64,000 bases of DNA. It comes from Papilionanthe hookeriana x Papilionanthe teres (Eukaryota; Streptophyta; Magnoliopsida; Asparagales; Orchidaceae). Below are positions 10,601 to 22,918 of this stretch, one piece after another (positions within the stretch are counted from its first letter, which is position 1; every line of letters begins with the position of its first letter). The DNA lies in assembly GCA_022702705.1 (NCBI GenBank), contig CM040425.1, forward strand, positions 7,456,001 through 7,520,000. Reading direction: 5' to 3'. Both the position numbers and the translations under genes were made by a program. The notes beneath the pieces were generated by a model. It searched no databases. It was not told the DNA's origin and saw nothing but the letters and a program-made list of their open reading frames with translations.

Positions 10601-13600
10601 AAAATAAAATTAAATTTGAAAATTAAGTTTTATATTTTTAAAAAATCTCACTAAGTTTAGGGAAGCTAGAGAAGCAAATTTTATATTTTTCTGATTTTTG
10701 GTTGATTTATTGGAATTATTTTATTGAAAAGTTAATAAAATCCATTTTTTAAATATTAAAAATTATCTTTAGCCTTTAAAAATTAATATCTTAACTTAGA
10801 GACTTAGGAAAATTAGGGGAAGGGTTTCTAAATTATTAGGAGACCAAATGTGACATTTTTATGATTTTTAATATTTTTTTGATTTTATAATTTTTTAATT
10901 ATTAAAATATTCAAAAATGAGTTAAAAATGAAAAAATTTTGAAAATTTACAATTTTAATTTTCATAGACTTCTCTAATACTAAAGAGGCCTCAAAATTGA
11001 TTTGGTGTATTTTTGAGGTGTATTTTGGACTTTATGAATTTTTTAATTTTTAGAATAGCTTTGTCACTTAATTAATTCATTTAATGTGTTAAACTAATTC
11101 CAATTAACATGAAATTTTTATGTGAGGTTCTCTGTATCCAAGTGACAGTGGAGAATTAATTTCATGTGTTTTTGATGTGTGGTTACTCCTAATTAATTAA
11201 AGATTAGTTTTAAGTGTTTAGGTTAATTAGGGTTATTTTTAAGGAGTTAAATCAAACCATAATTTTTCTAGGGTCCTCTAGTCATAAGATACCTCCCCTA
11301 ATTTTTCTAGATTTTTATAATCAACATGAAAATTACTGGAATTAAAATTCAAAAATAGACACAAAAATTTAGAAAATAGATAACTTGTCATAGAGATGGC
11401 CTCAAGCCTTGAAAAATTTAGGGAATGCTCCCAAGGTCAGAGGCTACAAAAGCCTTATGGTCTCATGCCATGGTAAATTATCTATGCAAATGGAGAATTA
11501 AAACATCACAGAGAGTATTTAAATCATTACAAATCATAAACTCAACATATTAACTTAAATATTTTTTCACATTATTCTCCTCTGTTCACTGAGAAAGAGG
11601 GTATTTTTATTTTATTTTATTGATTTTTCTATGCAAAGTTATGCATTTTTAATGTTTGTTGAATTAATTAAATAGAAAAATCCCCTATTTTTCTACTATC
11701 CAGCGCGGCGTCGAGTCATCCTAGGCAGCTTCGAAGTCACACGCGTCGCTCCACCATTTGATGCTGCTATCTGACTGGGATGTCACGCGGCCCGCGGATC
11801 ACATTCTGTTGTTTCATCCGCTAAGATCCTGGCTGTTCAGCCGATACACAAGCCATCCGACGGTCCCTGGTCATCGTCTACGACTGGTGCGTCCCGTGAG
11901 CCGTCCACCTTCTAACCCTAAGATCTCGCTCATTTCTCAACCAAATTACATGAAATTTGATCCTATGTGTTCGTCTAAATGAGAGCTACAAATCCATACG
12001 GCTAATAGGACTTGAAATCGAGTAAGGCAAAATAAGGAATCGCTGGAAGCTTGGGCTAAGGAGAAGTCTCCATATCTTGGTCCAAGAGGTGAAGCCTCGA
12101 TTGGATGTGCTTGACACATTCGCTGACGTCCAAGGAGTCTACGGATTGAGCCTCTGATCTTGGTGAATTTCCTAGGTATGATTTCCACTAAACCCAATTT
12201 CAAAGCTTGGCCGATAGGAGGAATGGCTGGCCTGGTGAGGGGGCTTTTGCTGAGGAACTTCTTCTCTTGGTCTGGTGATGGTGTAGGGTCGATCAATTTA
12301 AAGATTGGCTCACAGTGCTGAAGTGTCTTGTTTTTGGGCTTAAAATTGAGCTCATAAATTTAGCTCACAGAGAGGATTTTAGGGCTAGATTTCAGTGGGG
12401 ATCAACTGCTCTTGGTTAGGAGAGGAGTTTGGAATCAATTTGACAGGGTTTTACTAAGGTCTAGTTCATCCAACCTTTTGACCGTGGAGGTGAGGAGTTT
12501 AAATAGCCATGGCTAGAGAGCTTCCCAGGATCAATTGAAGGCCGGGATCAGCTACTCAGGGGAGGAAAAGAAGAGCTGTGGAGTCCAATTGGAATAGGAC
12601 AACTCAGCAAGGGAGTTTGGATTTTTTTTTGCTCACATGGAGCTTTTGGCCTGGTGTTTTCTGGCGACCCAGGTGGTGGTTCAGCCAAGGTCAAGTCACC
12701 CTCATGACCAGTGAGGTCAGGGATGGGGTTTGGTGAATTCAATTGGCTGTTGCCATGTGTAAAGGGTTTGATTTAAATGGTATGGGGGAAGTGTGCATTT
12801 TGGGCTTAAAATGGTCAAGCCATGGAAATGGGTTAAGTGCACCTCCCAAAGACATGATTTTTAGCTGAGGGAATTAGTTGGGTCAGCTAGCAAAGGGTGG
12901 TGAAGTCCCCATCAAAATTGTTTGGATTAATCTTGGGTTAAGGGGAATCATGGAAAGGGTTAATGACTTTTTAAAAGGTGTTTAAAGGCTCTCCTCCCTT
13001 TTCCAATTAGGGAGTGGTGATAAGTCAAATCTCTCATGGCTTCATATGGCTTGTCCATGGCTTGCTCATGGCTTCATTTTTAGCTTGGATAAAGTTGGCT
13101 CACTTGCATGAGAAAGGATTTTGAGATTTTTTTGAGATCTTGATGTAAATTTGGATGAAGCATGATTTGGAATGGTTTAATGATGACTTTGAAACTTAGG
13201 GAAGATTTTAATTGAATGCATTATGAAGTGGAATTTCGTGTGGGCCTTGAAATAGGTTTTGGGCTTTTAAAATTTGGTGGAGATCGGCTTTACAAATGTT
13301 TTAAGGAGATGGACTTTTAGGTTTTAAAATAAACTTTTGGATAAAAATTAGGTAAAAGGTTGTGCCAAATAAATGTTAAATATAGTTTAGGAGTGTGTTA
13401 TGAAGGTTTTAGAAAAGATTTGGGGTCATTTGGAGTTGAATTGGGTTTAATTTGGGTCTTTTAATAATAGGATCAAAATGGGCCAAATTGGGCTAACTTG
13501 GGCTAAAGTTGGGCTAAAGTTGGTTTTGATGTGAAATTGATGTTGAAAATTTTTATGGAGGTGTGAAAAAGAGTTTTCAATTTTGGTTGAGTTTTGATTT

Positions 13601-14705
13601 TGGGATTTGGGCTTGTTTGGGTTCATGATTGGTTTAGGCCAATTTGGGGAATTTTGGTTTGAGTTAGGCTTGAGTGGAGTTTGGGTCCAAATATTAGGTA
13701 AATTAAGTTAGATTTTTTTCTTGTGGCGATGTTAGGAAGGTTTCAAAACAAATTTGGGGAATATTGGGTGACATTTGGGTTCAATTTGGGATGTATTGGA
13801 TTAATTGGTCACTTTGGTCCTTAAGGGCCCATTTGGAATTTTTTGATCAAATTGGGTTAAATTGATAAAATTAGGGTAAGTGGTAGTTGAAGAAAATGAT
13901 GTGAATAAAATTTTGGAATTTTGGAAATTTTTTAAGAATTTTTTGAATTTTTAGAATTTTAGGCTATTTAGTGTACAAGGAGAATACATGAAGGGTATTG
14001 GGGGCTATTTTTGGAAATTTTGATATATTTGGTAGTGAATGATCAACTTGAGTGGTGGGGAATTTTTAGGATTGATTTTGAGAAATATTGGCTAATTTAG
14101 GCAATTTTGGAGATTTGGGTAATTTCAAGGGTATTGGTAGGTTTGGTAGGTTCAGGGCCCGGGGGTCAAAAATTGAAATTTGGGAAAAATGAAGATTGAT
14201 TAAATGTGAGTAAAATGAAACCATTTAGGTTGAGCTAAGAAGCCATGTGAAGCTCACAAGAGCCATGAGAGGACTCATCTTAGGCACTCACTATGTTGTT
14301 CCTAACCCTCTTAGCCAGGGGCTTAGGAGTTGAGGCCCATCCATATGAGTTACCTACATGAGTTAGGAAGCCAAGTTGGGTAAGAGTGGCCTTAGGGTTT
14401 GGAATGTGTGTAGGGGTGTGGTGTGTTTATGCCAGAGCTCACCAAGACCAGGCCACCCAGGGTTATCCTAAGCCTTGAACATCCTATAAAAATTCATTCT
14501 TGAACCTCCACATTTGACTTTTAACCATCTAAGGAGACTTGGAGGTTTATGATCATCTGTGGGGTTCAAGAAGAGTTAAGAGGTGTTTGAATTTCTAAGC
14601 GGTGGGTTCCATCTCTAGTCTTCTAGAATAGTCAAAGGGAAAAACTGTGCCTAGATCCTAAGCACTAAGAGGAAAGGAAAGACCTCACCAAAAATGAGGT
14701 CAACA
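7543..14705 (-). repeat. Copy A 3' LTR (about 7.16 kb)
   Basis: The right edge on the plus strand, gaggtcaaca at 14705, equals the edge of both copy B LTRs. The left edge (tatcggcataattttagg, about 7543) is a decayed version of tgtgcggcttattttcagg. Collinear landmarks are TTTATATAAAC at 7744-7754, a (TA)n run at 7626-7652, a pan-LTR AT-rich middle (9600-11650), a GC-rich block at 11700-11900, a GT-rich 'ttgggctaa' zone (13200-14150) and the terminal ggtcaaca. No gene is present; the short open frames are not conserved in copy B. The left edge is good to a few bases. Confidence 0.85.
7626..7652. repeat. (TA)n microsatellite
   Basis: An uninterrupted run of alternating T and A lies near the U5 end of the copy A LTR. 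The LTRs of copy B have no such run at the same place (27860-27900; 48500-48540), so it expanded in copy A. Confidence 0.9.
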
Positions 14706-15039
14706 AATGGACCCCCAATAAGTGTGGTGTGCTAAAGGAGTACACCGCGCGTATTGGCGTTGATCGAAGAGATCAACAAAACCAACACAGACATCTAAGT
14801 GACACACTTAGAATGAAATGTAGAAAACTCCAAGACATAAGATTCCAGAACTCTCGCTGGGGAAAAAGGAGGTGAATTTCAAATCACAAGAATTCAAGAG
14901 ACCAGATTTTAGATTCGTTTCATTTTTATTTGAAGTTTTAAGTTTGAGTTTGAATTTCGAGTTAAGTTTCAATTTTGGTTTAAATTTGACTTAAGATTGG
15001 TTTCAAGATGGATTTTGCAGAAATTCTGAATTTAAAATG

Positions 15040-15480
15040 AGAATTGGAACCTAGGTTCCAACCTCGGGATTGCAAAGAGAACTGGAATTTAGATGTCAGC
15101 CTCGAAGAGAGAATCAGAATTTAGGCACCGATCCAGAAGGATGAGAACTTGAAGTTAGGTACTAGCCTCAGAAGAGAGTCGAAAGTTAGGTATCGACCTC
15201 GAGAAGGTTGAGAACTGGAAGTTAGGCACCAGCCTCGAAAGAGAGTCGGAAGTTAAGTACCGACCTCAAAAAAGGGTGAGAGCTGGAAGTTAGGTACCAG
15301 CCTCAAAAGAGAGTCGGAAGTTAAGTACCGACCTCAAAAAAGGGTGAGAGCTGGAAGTTAGGTACCAGCCTCGGAAAAGAGTCTGAAGTTAGGTACCAAC
15401 CTCGAAAAGGGTGAGAACTGGAAGTTAGGTACTAGTCTCAGAAGAGAGCTTGAATTTAGGTATCGACCTCGAAATTTCAG
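15040..15480. repeat. Tandem repeat, about 65 bp units
   Basis: About six to seven units built on 'gaactggaagttaggtacc' and 'agcctcggaaga'/'gacctcgaaaagggtgag'. Units vary by small indels. Single units recur after the second array (15975-16060). There is no counterpart in copy B. Confidence 0.85.
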
Positions 15481-15489
15481 GAGTGCGGA

Positions 15490-15960
15490 AAATTTTCTCG
15501 GAAGAGTGTGAATTTAGCGGACACCGAGATTAGGATGTCTTGTCAGTCTTATACCTAAGTTGGAGGATTAGAATGAGAAAAAAATTTCTAAAAAAGAGTG
15601 CGATATTAGCGGACACCGAGATTAGGATGCCTTGTTGGTCTTATACCCAAGTTGAAGGATTAGAATGCGAAAAAGTTTCTCAGAAAGAGTACGAGATTAG
15701 CAGACACCGTATACCCAAGTCAGAGGATTAGAATGCAGAAATGTTTCTCGGAAAGAGTGCGAGATTAGCGGACATCGAGATTAGGATGCCTTGTTAGTCT
15801 TATACTCAAGTCGGAGGATTAGAATGCAAAAAAGTTTCTCAGAAAGAGTGCGATATTAGTGGACGCCGAGATTAGGATGCCTTGTCAGTCTTATACCCAA
15901 CTAGGAGGATTAGAATGCGAAAATGTTTCTCGGAAGAATGCGGGATTGGCGGTCATTCAG
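15490..15960. repeat. Tandem repeat, about 92 bp units
   Basis: About five units marked by 'gaggattagaatgc' (near 15561, 15654, 15721, 15811 and 15905) and 'gagattaggatgccttgt'. The third spacing is shorter, showing a deleted unit. It differs from the array next to it and from the array in copy B. Confidence 0.85.
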
Positions 15961-16937
15961 AGAAGAGAATAGAACTTTGAGTATCGATCTCAAAATGAGA
16001 ACTGGAAGTTAGGTACCAGTCTCAGAAGGATGGGAACTGGAAGTTAGGTATCAATCCCAAAAGTTTGTAATTGATTTAGGTTTCGAAGATTCTGCAGAAA
16101 ATTTAGGTGTAGTGAAGATTGGAATGAGACATGAAAGTGTTTCACATCCCAAGAGAGTTGATCAATGTTTAATTGTTTGGCGAAGGATATGAATCTATGC
16201 CAACAGAACCAAATTGAAAATTTTGTGATTCTGTGTCAGTAGACTCAGTCGACCTTCTCAAAAGAGGTAAGGGATTGCAGGGAGTCGAGAAGACTTGAGA
16301 ACAGCCGGAGGTTGGGGATTTCAGATTCTGGAATTCGTTTTCACTGTTTGTTTTTAGTGATTTGATTTTGTTTTGATTTTCAAGTTTGAATTTTCATTTT
16401 GATTTAGATTTTTTTTTTATTCATTTATTTTGTTTACAATTCGAGATTTAGATTCATTTTGTTAATTTTAGTGATTCGATTTCATTTTTATTTAATTAGA
16501 GTTCACGTTTTTTTTTTCTTTTTTTTTGAATTCGTTTTGACATTTGGATTCTTAAAAAGAGTTCTTTATTCATTTTCTTCTTTCTTTTCGTTCTTCGTTC
16601 GAAGTTCATTTAACTTAATGGTGTTTCCCAGTCAATTTGCACAAAAGAGGTGAAGGCAAAGCAAGACATGGTTGTTTCCATTCCAATTTATTGAAAATAC
16701 ATCATATAACTTGATCCAAAACATGATGATATTTTCCTTGAAAATTCAGTATCTCATACAATCCACATAAATCCAAAAATGGATTGTATAAGATTCTTCC
16801 AAGTTTCTTCCAAGAGCCTCTGTCAAAATCCATATCTGAATAATGAGACACATGGATAATAATATCACCTTCCAAGCCATCCTTGGCAGAACATGCCATT
16901 CGGATGTGCATAGGAGCTGTGTTATCTCCCATGTAGC

Positions 16938-18375
16938 TCACAGCTCATAGGGCTGAAGGCTCTCTAATTCTAGATTTGGCTGAAAGTGGAAAGGCATTTT
17001 GCTATCATCCATCCTCCTGAAAGTGACAGAGATTCGCCGAACAGGCACCCCTGGAATGCAGTGTTTTGCTATGTCCGCTCTGTTTTCTTTTAACACCAAG
17101 ACGGAACCTACTGGTAGAGGTATCTCCACCAGCCCGTGGAATTCTCCGGGGCATGCTATCTGGAGGTCAGATCTGAACATGATGTTACATTGGTTGACAA
17201 AAGACACCGTGAAGAAAAGTCTGACGTAGTCGTGATGATCTATGAGTGGCGGTATGTAGTCGCCCTCCTTGTATATGTTAATGATGCAGCTGTTGGATAT
17301 GCAATCTGCAGGCAATACCCTCCATGTCACCTTCCTTTTTACCATCCTCTTGATGATTCTTGGCATCGGATCCACCTCACTATGACGAAGTATCCCTGGT
17401 GGATTTCCCTTTCTGTCCTCGGTGAAGTTGTAGCAACACCCACACTGGATTGTAGCTCTTCCTTTTCCTTTGATCCATCTTCGATGTTCTGAGTAGGTCT
17501 TCTCTCTCAAATGACCAGCTCGACCCATTTTCTGAAGCTCAATGACGCAGTCCAGAATCTACTGCTGCTCGTAGTCTGAGAACACATCCGTATGCAGCTC
17601 AAGCCCTCCAGGATATTGATCCTCTTGCCTCGAATTCTTTCAAAATATTCAAAAGTTTTCTTTTCAACTTTCTGCTATTGCTCCATCTTGAATTTTGAGA
17701 TTATCTACAATCGGTGAGGTCTGGTAACATACTGTGGGATGTATGGTTCAACCTCAGCACGTTCTCCTGCATGTCTCGGCTCCTCGGGGATAATCTCTGT
17801 CAGGACATCCTCCGGGGTTGCTTTCGCAACAAGACTCTTCAAAGCTGGTGCATCTGTCTGGCGTCGTGGCACTGATTCTGTTTCTGCTTTCCTCGAGATT
17901 TCTTTCATCTTTTCTGCTGTTCTTGGAGTTGATATCCTCTTTTATGATTCCTACTGAACTGGGTTCTTCGAAGTATTTGTACTAACGGTAGCAACTGTCT
18001 CTTCTTGTTTCTTCGTTGGGTAGGAGTGAGAGTAACTCTCCTTACCTCTAGAACTTTTGTGGGCACGACGCTGATAAGCCTGCCCTTTGTTGTAGTAACC
18101 ACAGACTTGATTTTCTTGTCTGCTCCAGTCATCTGAGCGGCATTTACTTTCCTTTTCTTGTCGATAGTTGGCTGACTTAGGCCACCCAATTTCATTACTG
18201 TCTCGCTGCAGAACTCTTCCCGCTCGATTGGGGTCCAATCAGTTTCCTTGTACTGTTGCCCGGCCGGTGTGAAATCAGAGTCGATCTCAATCATGGCCCC
18301 ATCATTCATCTTCTTTTCATTGAGTGCTAGACTCAAGCCATTTTTAAAGTTCAGAACCAACCGCCCGTTAGACAT
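16938..18375 (-). pseudogene. AlkB-type dioxygenase ORF, copy A (inactive)
   Basis: An extra ORF after integrase, from the minus-strand ATG at 18375 (MSNGRLVLNFKNGLSLALNE) to the stop at 16938. The N-terminal third is lysine-rich, with DKKRKVN, an SV40-like nuclear signal. The last 196 codons (17528-16938) are unbroken and form a 2OG/Fe(II) AlkB domain like plant ALKBH9/10 m6A RNA demethylases: GRATIQCGCCYNF, GNPPGI, NSCIINIYKEGDYIPP, DHHDY, PGEFHG, PLPVGSVLVL, AKHCIPGVP, RRISVTFRRM. In the iron site HxD the first His is Leu (codon 17244-17246, CTC for CAC); the Asp (17238-17240) and distal His (17061-17063) remain. Frameshifts near 17905 and stops at 17530-17700 break the upstream part. Almost certainly inactive. 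Intronless, as expected for capture from an mRNA. Confidence 0.88.
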
Positions 18376-18379
18376 TTCC

Positions 18380-18405
18380 CTGCGAAAAAACAAGGAAAGG
18401 ATCAG
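18380..18405 (-). promoter_or_regulatory. Candidate 3' splice site before AlkB ORF, copy A
   Basis: The minus strand reads CTGATC (18405-18400), then a pyrimidine-rich stretch (cctttccttgttttttcg), then CAG at 18382-18380, followed by GGAAATG. Here a GCAG replaces the CACAG of copy B. Branch-point-like site, tract and AG all lie within 30 bases of the start codon. Confidence 0.55.
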
Positions 18406-18709
18406 GGGTTGTACTAAGAATGAGAACAATAAGAAAAATCACTTATCAATGGAAAATTCTTATTCATTTATTTCAAATTTTAATAAGAGTAGGAAAAGGT
18501 GAGGAAAGATCAGGAGTGAGCTTGATTTGAAAGGAAGGATCAAAATTTTATTATTATGATTCCACATATTTTCTTTTTAATACATTTTTTTGTTATTTTT
18601 ATTATCCATTTTTTTATATTTTGGGTTCGGACCCAGTTACAAATGATTACTCCACCAGTCCTTCTAGGAATGAGACCTCAATTTTTTTTAAAGTTCATCC
18701 TTTGAAACA

Positions 18710-19845
18710 TCAGGTTGCGTAATATTTCTTCAAATACCGTCAATTGATTGGAAGCATTGATCATTCTCCACGGCAATTCACAAGTTGGTAGGAACCTCCA
18801 GAGTAGACTGTCTCGACCACGAACGGCCCCTCCCAAGTCGGTTCAAATTTACCTCCTATCTTGCGGTGTACAAGAATAGGTCTCCTGAGAACTAGAACCA
18901 AGTCACTGACTTTGAATGTCTTTGGGCGGACTAGCTTGTCGTGGGCCAAGATCATCTTGGCTTGATACAATTCCAGATTTTGTTGTGCTGAAAGTTGCTT
19001 CCCTTCCAAGCTTTCTAATTTTTCTAGTCGTAGTTTGGCGTTCTCTTCTGTAGTAATCTTATTTGCAACTGCAATTCTAAGAGATGGAAGCTGAACTTCC
19101 AAGGGCAAGAAGACCTCGGACCCATACACTAAAGCGTAGGGCGTAGACTGAGTAGGAGTTCTAAAAGTCATTCTATAGGCCCATAAGGATTCTAACAACT
19201 TCTCGTGCCAAATTCTCTCATTTTTGTCCAACGATTTCTTTAAGATTTGGATGAGAGTTTTATGGCAAAGCCGTTCGCTCCTGGGTAGTAGATCGTCGAA
19301 TAGCGCTAGTTAATCCCACGCCTTCTGACAAAATTGTTGATCTTCGTACTTATGAATACTGACCCTTTATCTGAGATAATTCTGTGCGGTACCTCGAAAT
19401 GGTAGACGACTTGATTCTTGAAGAATTGTAACACGTGATGTGCTTTCACTTCTCTGAGCGGTACTGCTTCTGCCCACTTAGAAAGGTAATTTGTAGCTGC
19501 AAGGATAAAGTGATGTCCTCTTGAAGAAGATGGTTCTATCGGACCCACGATGTTCGTGCCCCAACACTCAAATGGCCACGACGTGATTATCGGATGTAGC
19601 ACATTTGGCGGTTTTTGTAGAACCACTCCATGCACTTGGCACTGGTGACAACTCTTGGCAACCCTCATGCAGTCGGTCATCATTAAGGTCCAGTAGTACC
19701 CTAGTCTCTTAATCTTCATATTCATCTTTGGACCCGACTGATGAGCACCACAAAGTCCTGAGTGTACCTCTTTAACAATTTCACGAGCTTCGGACTCGCT
19801 CGGGCACCTTAGCCACATCTGGTCAAAAGACCTTATGTATAACAT
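18710..19845 (-). pseudogene. Integrase, copy A, broken
   Basis: The piece at 19845-19306 has the HHCC zinc finger (VHSGLCGAHQ...SCHQCQVHG) and the start of the catalytic core. The first catalytic Asp is changed: ECWGTNIVG where copy B has ECWGTDIVG (G-to-A change). The second, in IISDKGS, is kept. The region with the catalytic Glu is shortened and out of frame (19235-19305). The piece at 19231-18761 is the C-terminal part with the GPF/Y-type motif FEPTWEGPFVVE. The frame shifts again just before the family stop (18710). Integrase inserts the cDNA into the nuclear genome; this copy cannot. No chromodomain is seen after GPF. Confidence 0.88.
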
Positions 19846-20059
19846 ATTGTTTATTAATGCGTATGACAGAGTTCTTTTCTTAATCTGATTAGCTAATGAC
19901 TTATCATCCAGTAGGTTTCCTGTTTGCAGGTAGTCTATTAATGGCTACCGCCAATCTTCTATAGTTTTAGCCACTGTTGCAACTGTTTCCTCTTTTCCTT
20001 CTGATTGGTGTATTACATCCATGTCGAACTGTGAGAGGACTTGTCGTCCTTGAACTGAC

Positions 20060-21148
20060 ATTTCAACTAACTCGTCCTATAGGCAAGCATATTCTTTTGT
20101 AAGGCAGGCTAGCATATCTGCAATGGCATTTTCTCTTCTAAGAATTTTGCAGATCATTACATTCGGAATCTGCTCCAACAACTTCATGGCATACTGAAAG
20201 TATTGCTCGAGCCTTAGTTTCAAAATTTTGTACTGTCCTGCGACCTGTTGTATGATCAACTGTGAATCACCGTAGATGTTGATATCTATTATCCCCATCT
20301 GAATGGTCAACTCCAGTTCAGTTATAAGGGCTTCGTATTCTGCTTTGTTATTAAATGGTAGGAGTACCTTAACATCCCCCGCTCCGGCGTTATAAATATT
20401 AGTCTGATTCCTGCCTTACCAGGCACTACCGTTTACAATTCTTTATCCTTATGTGCTGAAGATGCTCCATGGAAGTACTGTTCCCAACGTCGTCGGGGTC
20501 TTCTAAGCTCATTATCTGCTCGTCGGGTAAGTCGTTGTTGAGAGGCGACTCTGCCGGTAAAGGGTGCGCTGCGAGGAAGTCTGCTAGGACTTGTCCTTTT
20601 ACAGCATGAAGAGGGACAAAGGTTATATCGAATTGCAATAGTATCATTGACCACCTGGCTAGTTTGCCGGAAAGGGTCAGATGGGTCATCAAGTATTGCA
20701 ATGGATTAAACTTCGAAATAAGGTTGACCTTATGAGAAAGCATGTAGTGCCTGAGCTTTTTGGGCTGCAAAGACCAGGGACAAACAATGCTTCTCAATCA
20801 AAAGATACTTTACTTCCATCAGAATTAGACGACGACTTAAGTAGTAGATAGTGATTTCTTTACCCTCATCATTGACTTGGGCTAGCAGGGCTCTGAGGGA
20901 GTCATCTAAAGCTGCAGTGTAAAGTGTCAACGTCTACCGGAGGCTGCTAAGATAAGAGGTGTCATTAAATACTGCTTAATGTCCTCGAAGGCTCGTTGGC
21001 ATTTTTTTTCCCAAACAAATTTGGCATCCTTTTTAACCAATGCCGAGAAGGGCTGACAACTACCTGATAAATTCGAGATAAAGCGTCGAAGATATGCCAA
21101 CTTCCCTTGAAAGGATCGTAATTGTTTAAAGGTTTTGGGAGGCGGCAT
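20060..21148 (-). pseudogene. RNase H plus second (archaeal-type) RNase H, copy A
   Basis: The minus strand first shows the ordinary Ty3/gypsy RNase H (from about 21148; ITIYYLSRRLILMEVKY, then FDITFVPLHAVKGQVLADFLAAH near its end). A second RNase H follows, with pieces INIYGDSQLIIQQVAGQY and RENAIADMLA (20310-20077). The second, archaeal-type domain after the first is a hallmark of the Tat lineage (established knowledge). Frames break around 20930, 20800 and 20426. RNase H removes RNA from the RNA-DNA hybrid during reverse transcription. Confidence 0.82.
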
Positions 21149-21720
21149 TTATAAGATAGCTTTAATCTTCTCCGGATCGATTTCAATTCCGCGATGTCGG
21201 ACAACAAATCCTAAGAATTTCCCAGAGGCGACGTCGAAGGCGCATTTCAAGGGATTAATCTTAAGGTTAAACTGTCTTAATCGCTCGAAAACAATTCTCA
21301 AATCATACAAGTGATCTTCTTTTAGTTTGTTTTTGATGACCACATCATCCACGTAGCACTCAACTTGGTTGTGAATGAGATCATCAAAAATCCTTGTCAT
21401 TGCTCTTTGGTAGGTCGCTCCTGCGTTCTTCAATCCGAAAGGCATTACTGTGTAACAGTATACTCCAATTGGCGTTCTGAAGGCTGTGAGCTTTTCATCT
21501 TTCGGTGCCATCTTTATCTGATTGTATCTTGATGATCCATCCATAAAAGAGAAGACTTCATGTGTCGAAGCGATGTAGATCATTAATTCTGGAATTGGTA
21601 GTGAAAATTCATCTTTTGGGCACGCTTTATTCAAATCTCTGAAATCCACACAGATTCTGATCTGATCGTTCTTTTTTCTGACTGGTACAACATTGGCTAA
21701 CTAAGTTGGATATTATTCTT
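21149..21720 (-). pseudogene. Reverse transcriptase, copy A
   Basis: The largest open piece (21649-21149) holds the RT palm: MDFRDLNKACPKDEFSLPIP, FSFMDGSSRYNQIKMAP, VMPFGLKNAGATYQRAM and the active site YVDD (21344-21355), then KCAFDVASGKFLGFVV of the thumb side. The usual G in DGxSGYNQI is R here. The N-terminal fingers join the 22909-21713 piece (AIPVRQALRRM), with a stop near 21700. RT copies the element RNA into cDNA in the particle. The active-site motif survives but the frame does not. Confidence 0.88.
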
Positions 21721-22909
21721 CACGGATAAATTTAGGGTCGATGAGCTTCTTGACATCAGCTATTACTTGTTGTTCAATCTCTAGACGCATTCTTCTCAGA
21801 GCTTGTCTGACTGGAATGGCAGTGTGATCCACTCCTAGCTTGTGAACTGCGACTTCTAGAGCTAATCCTGGCATTTCGTCATAACTCCAAGCAAAACAGT
21901 CTTTAAATTCCATTAGTAGCTTGATCATGTTTTCAGAGTCTTCTTTGTTGAGTAAGGAGCTAACAAAGGTTGGTCTAGGCTCTTCGCTAGTACCTAAGTT
22001 AACTTCCATTAACTCGTCTATTGTGGATTTAATCTCTTCTTCAAATTCTAGCGGAGCGTCTCCGATTGGTAGATCCTCGAGATCATTTGAGGCTTCCAAG
22101 CAGTCTTCATTAGACTCGCAAGTGACAACCAAGCAAAATTCTGAAACTTCAGCTGATGCTACTGTGCCAAATCCGAGACCATGCCTTAAACTGGAAGGCC
22201 GACTGACATTATTCCATAATTTTTTAAAGCACTGTGATTGACCCTTTGACCACTGTTTAGGCAAGATACCACGCTGTATTAAATTTTGAACACAGGGAGA
22301 ATACCACTCAAAAGATAATTCCATTAATTTAGATGAAGCAACATCTTCAAATTGTACATCATTTTCAGCATTGGAAGAAGAAGCACCACGATAGAACTTA
22401 ATTGGGTTAGCACCACCATTATGCACTTCCTTGACCACCATACCCTCGACCACCATACCCTCGACCTTACAGGGTGGATCGGGGTTAGGATCATAGTATG
22501 TACATAGTGGTTTTTCTTTTTTGTACATTGCTTTGTATTCTTTATTCTTTTCATCTTCGAGAGAGATCTTGAACTGGGCTTTCTTCTGGTTTATCTTCAT
22601 TACTTCCTTCTTGGTTTTTTCTTCTTCGAAACTATCCTCCCAATTAACATCGATGACCAGTTTCTTCTGTTCAACTGTTCCACCGTTTCTTCCTCGACCT
22701 CGTCCCCGGCCTCGAGCTCGAGTGCGAGTTCTGGAGAAACCTTCACCATCTCTCTGTAAGGGAGTGGTGAGTAACTGTTGAACAAGAATTTCAGGTTCTT
22801 CATCATCTCGAAATCTTTTTTCTTTATTTGGCATGGCATTTCTGGAAAAGATAGTTTTCTTCGGAGGCGCGTAGTAGGCTGCATATTCGTGGATTCCGAT
22901 TTCATGCAT
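21713..22909 (-). pseudogene. Protease-RT linker and RT fingers, copy A
   Basis: One open stretch of 398 codons. It contains an arginine/glycine-rich RxRGRGRGRG segment, then an acidic linker (EEPRPTFVSSLL, CFAWSYDEMPGL) typical of Tat pol polyproteins before RT, and ends in the first RT block (HKLGVDHTAIPVRQALRRMR). Copy B has the same region at about 42630-43650. In Ogre elements an intron has been described between protease and RT; I see no clear donor/acceptor pair here. Linker function unknown. Confidence 0.7.
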
Positions 22910-22918
22910 GAAGAACGG

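Larger units (their letters stand above)
14706..16937 (-). other. Copy A 3' UTR with two tandem arrays
   Basis: This lies between the end of the AlkB ORF and the 3' LTR. It starts (minus strand) with a stretch conserved in copy B (16600-16937 vs 37490-37812), then a T-rich zone, then tandem repeats (15040-16060), then a block conserved with copy B next to the LTR (14706-14900). A polypurine tract would be expected just inside the LTR. The minus strand there reads ATTGGGGGTCCATT, a weak candidate. Confidence 0.75.

Noticed and set aside
17136..17492. Plus-strand 118-codon frame over the AlkB region
   Set aside because: Shadow of the AlkB domain on the other strand; motifs are clear only on the minus strand.
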